Shown in pieces: positions 3,823 through 5,797 of a stretch of 5,797 nucleotides of DNA (its first letter is position 1; every line of letters starts with the position of its first letter). The DNA is from Candidatus Ethanoperedens thermophilum (lineage in GTDB: Archaea > Halobacteriota > Methanosarcinia > Methanosarcinales > EX4572-44): positions 1 through 5,797 of the forward strand of contig WNEG01000109.1 in NCBI GenBank assembly GCA_012910725.1, written 5' to 3'. The notes under the pieces were generated by a model. It was not told where the DNA came from. It saw only the letters and a program-made list of their open reading frames with translations, and made no database searches. A program made the translations under genes and the position numbers.

Positions 3823-5797
3823 ATCACAAAATAATGAAGTGGCATGAGAAAGACAAACTTGAATCAGATTTTCTTTCTGCTGGTCTCCGGGTTTATGTCA
3901 TTGGCCATGAAAATGGAAGATTCGAAGGTAAATGGAATGGCATCTGGAATCTGCCGCTCAAGATCGCGGATGGTGTAAATTTCGGTGTGCTTATGGATGA
4001 TGAGGCATCGATCAACTGGCTGCCTGATTTCTGCAAAGGTTTTACTTTTGGTGGTGATATTGAAAGAACGTTTGAGATTGGAGAACTATCCATCCATCAG
4101 TGTGGTTTTGTCCCGAAACTCAAAGAAGGTGTTTGCTGGATTTTCAGGATTAAAAACAGAACGGATAAGAAAATAACGTTTAAATTCATCGCAAATCCTG
4201 TCACAAACCTTGAATGGGAATTGAAACAGACAGGAGATATATGGAAGGAGAGAAAATATCTTGGAACTTATGATGAGCGCAGGAAGATGATCCTAATGCG
4301 GCACCACAAAAAGCCGAACTGGCTCATGCTCTTTGGCTCAAATCACGAACCTGAATACGTATGCTGTGATGTTGCCAATGTCAATGAATGCAGAGCAGAG
4401 GATGGATTTCCAGGTCCTCTGGACCACTGCATCGGCAGCTCTCTCCTGGTATACAAGATTGACATCGATTCCGAAGATACAGTTGAGATCAGGTTTGCAC
4501 TGGCTGGCGGCGATGCAACGTTCAACCTGTTAGTCGATGAATACGAAGAACTGATCGGTTCAACCGAAAAACTGCTTGATGAGACAAAAAAATCCTATAT
4601 TGATTATATCCAGAACACATTGAACTTTAAATCAGGGATTAAACATATCGATGATGCTTTTATGCGTTCAAATATCGGGATGTTGCTCTTGAAGCATTAT
4701 CAACATGGATATGGTCTTGGATTCATGGCTGGACTGCCACACTTTCCTATATACTTTGGAAGAGATACCGCATGGACGATATTTGGAAGCAACTGCATCG
4801 GGGACTTTCTCTCGTCCCAGTGTGCACTTGCGCTGCTTGCACGGTTCCAGGCAAAAACGGATGGCGAAGATGCAGTAAAGGTTCCATTCTACAGGGGAGA
4901 GATCCCACATGAGATCAGAATGGATGGAACGATCTACTACTACAGCGTCGATGCGACCCCGCTATTCGTGATCGCTCTCTATGATTATTACAGATGGTCC
5001 GGCGATAAGATCTTTGTGCGATATCTCTATGACAATATGACAAGAGCGCTCGGCTGGTGCCTGAAGGCAGACCGTGACGGCGATGGTTTGATCGAGCACG
5101 GACCCGAGGGATTTCTCGTTGATACACAATGGATGGACACCTATTTCCGGGGAAAATCAGGGGTTGACGTTCAGGCGATATTTGGTCATGCATTTTTGTG
5201 CGGAGCAGAGATCGCAGGTGAGTTTGGCGACTATGAGCGTAGAGACACCTATATGAAACGCTATAACGAACTCAAAACCCTTATCACCGAGCGGTACTGG
5301 GACGAATCAAAGGGATTCCTGTACGACACGATTCAGCCCGACGGCACTCTTAAGAAGGATATGACAGTAAATGCAGTCATTCCTGTCTTTTTCGATCTTG
5401 TTGAACCTGAAAAAGCAGACAGAATCCTTGCATGGATGGAGAGCGATGATTTCACAACACCATGGGGTGTCAGAACCCGTGCAAAGAGCGATCCGGAGTA
5501 TGATGGAAACAGTTACCAAAAAGGCGGTGTCTGGCCCTTTGTTACGGGCTGGGTTGCATACTCTGAGTTTGCACGCGGGAACTTCCAGGAAGGATATCAA
5601 AAGATACGTCAGATGACCGAGATGCAGCGATTCTCCAGGATATACTGGAAGGAAGTCCTGCCAGGAGATACACAACCTGAATCAACTGAAGAGGAGGGTC
5701 CTGCCGGATGTTTTATTCAGGCGTGGTCTGCAACGATCTATCTGTACTCGATCGTCCGTGGACTGTTAGGAGTTGTGCCGCACGCTCCGAAACGTGT
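3819..5797 (+). CDS. Glycogen-debranching / amylo-alpha-1,6-glucosidase-like glycoside hydrolase, 3' end outside window
   Basis: The frame stays open for 659 codons to the window edge. Residues about 1-285 look like an N-terminal beta-sandwich domain (GKWNGIWNLPLKIADG near 36-51). From about 290 the (alpha/alpha)6-barrel motifs of the GDE_C / amylo-alpha-1,6-glucosidase group appear in order: AGLPHFPIYFGRDTAW (304-319), RGEIPHEIR (359-367), SVDATPLF (376-383), YYRWSGD (390-396), DRDGDGLIEH (418-427), QWMDTYF (437-443), GGVWPF (569-574), WKEVLPGD (610-617) and GCFIQAWSA (630-638). By analogy with debranching enzymes D440 would be the general acid and E612 the base; that mapping is inferred. 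Such enzymes release glucose from alpha-1,6 branch stubs or related alpha-glucosides. No signal peptide is seen, so it should act in the cytoplasm on storage glycogen or a similar glucan. Only the last part of the protein is missing, judged from usual lengths near 650-700. The exact substrate is unproven; a related alpha-glucosidase or trehalase-like role is possible. Confidence 0.8.
   Translation, partial: MNHKIMKWHEKDKLESDFLSAGLRVYVIGHENGRFEGKWNGIWNLPLKIADGVNFGVLMDDEASINWLPDFCKGFTFGGDIERTFEIGELSIHQCGFVPKLKEGVCWIFRIKNRTDKKITFKFIANPVTNLEWELKQTGDIWKERKYLGTYDERRKMILMRHHKKPNWLMLFGSNHEPEYVCCDVANVNECRAEDGFPGPLDHCIGSSLLVYKIDIDSEDTVEIRFALAGGDATFNLLVDEYEELIGSTEKLLDETKKSYIDYIQNTLNFKSGIKHIDDAFMRSNIGMLLLKHYQHGYGLGFMAGLPHFPIYFGRDTAWTIFGSNCIGDFLSSQCALALLARFQAKTDGEDAVKVPFYRGEIPHEIRMDGTIYYYSVDATPLFVIALYDYYRWSGDKIFVRYLYDNMTRALGWCLKADRDGDGLIEHGPEGFLVDTQWMDTYFRGKSGVDVQAIFGHAFLCGAEIAGEFGDYERRDTYMKRYNELKTLITERYWDESKGFLYDTIQPDGTLKKDMTVNAVIPVFFDLVEPEKADRILAWMESDDFTTPWGVRTRAKSDPEYDGNSYQKGGVWPFVTGWVAYSEFARGNFQEGYQKIRQMTEMQRFSRIYWKEVLPGDTQPESTEEEGPAGCFIQAWSATIYLYSIVRGLLGVVPHAPKR

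Noticed and set aside
4915..5675. Minus-strand frames opposite the glycoside hydrolase
   Set aside because: They are shadows of a long gene with clear conserved motifs on the plus strand.

Overview
The window most likely comes from an archaeon, probably a euryarchaeote of the methanogen/ANME kind. The AT-rich half has a TTTATATA-type promoter with little or no room for a 5' leader, GTGA/GAGGGG-type ribosome binding sites and tightly overlapping genes. The right-hand gene is a debranching-enzyme-like glycoside hydrolase of a kind methanogenic archaea carry. No marker gene fixes the lineage, so this placement is an inference.

Layout. (1) Positions 2478 down to 1, minus strand, is an AT-rich restriction-modification operon. 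In order of transcription it holds a 49-residue ribbon-helix-helix (RHH) protein, a PD-(D/E)XK restriction endonuclease, a beta-class DNA methyltransferase with a TSPPY motif, and a small membrane-anchored protein whose frame is cut by an in-frame TAA. The first three genes overlap by 7 and 4 bases and the fourth follows after 9 bases, so all four are probably one transcript. The only promoter-like sequence seen is at 2500-2518: two TTATATAA palindromes 10 bp apart. (2) Positions 2540-3818 are a scrap yard between the two real gene blocks. It holds a G/C-tract direct repeat, a stretch dense in CTTCG, an N-terminal remnant of a YhcG/DUF1016 nuclease, an unrecognised coding-like fragment on the other strand, an 81-bp tandem repeat, and several hairpins with TTC/GAA loops. 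(3) From 3819 to the right edge, plus strand, is a large glycoside hydrolase (glycogen-debranching / amylo-alpha-1,6-glucosidase type) with at least 659 residues, cut by the window edge. An 18-codon hydrophobic reading frame overlaps its start as ATGA.

How the parts work together. The endonuclease would cut unmodified DNA and the methyltransferase would protect the host's sites. The RHH protein, first in the operon and beside a tandem palindromic promoter, is a plausible autoregulator that limits nuclease expression. The sharp change in base composition near 2540 and the gene scraps to its right suggest that the operon is a transferred cassette beside a breakpoint-rich zone. The glycoside hydrolase looks like an ordinary host gene and is not functionally linked to the defence operon.
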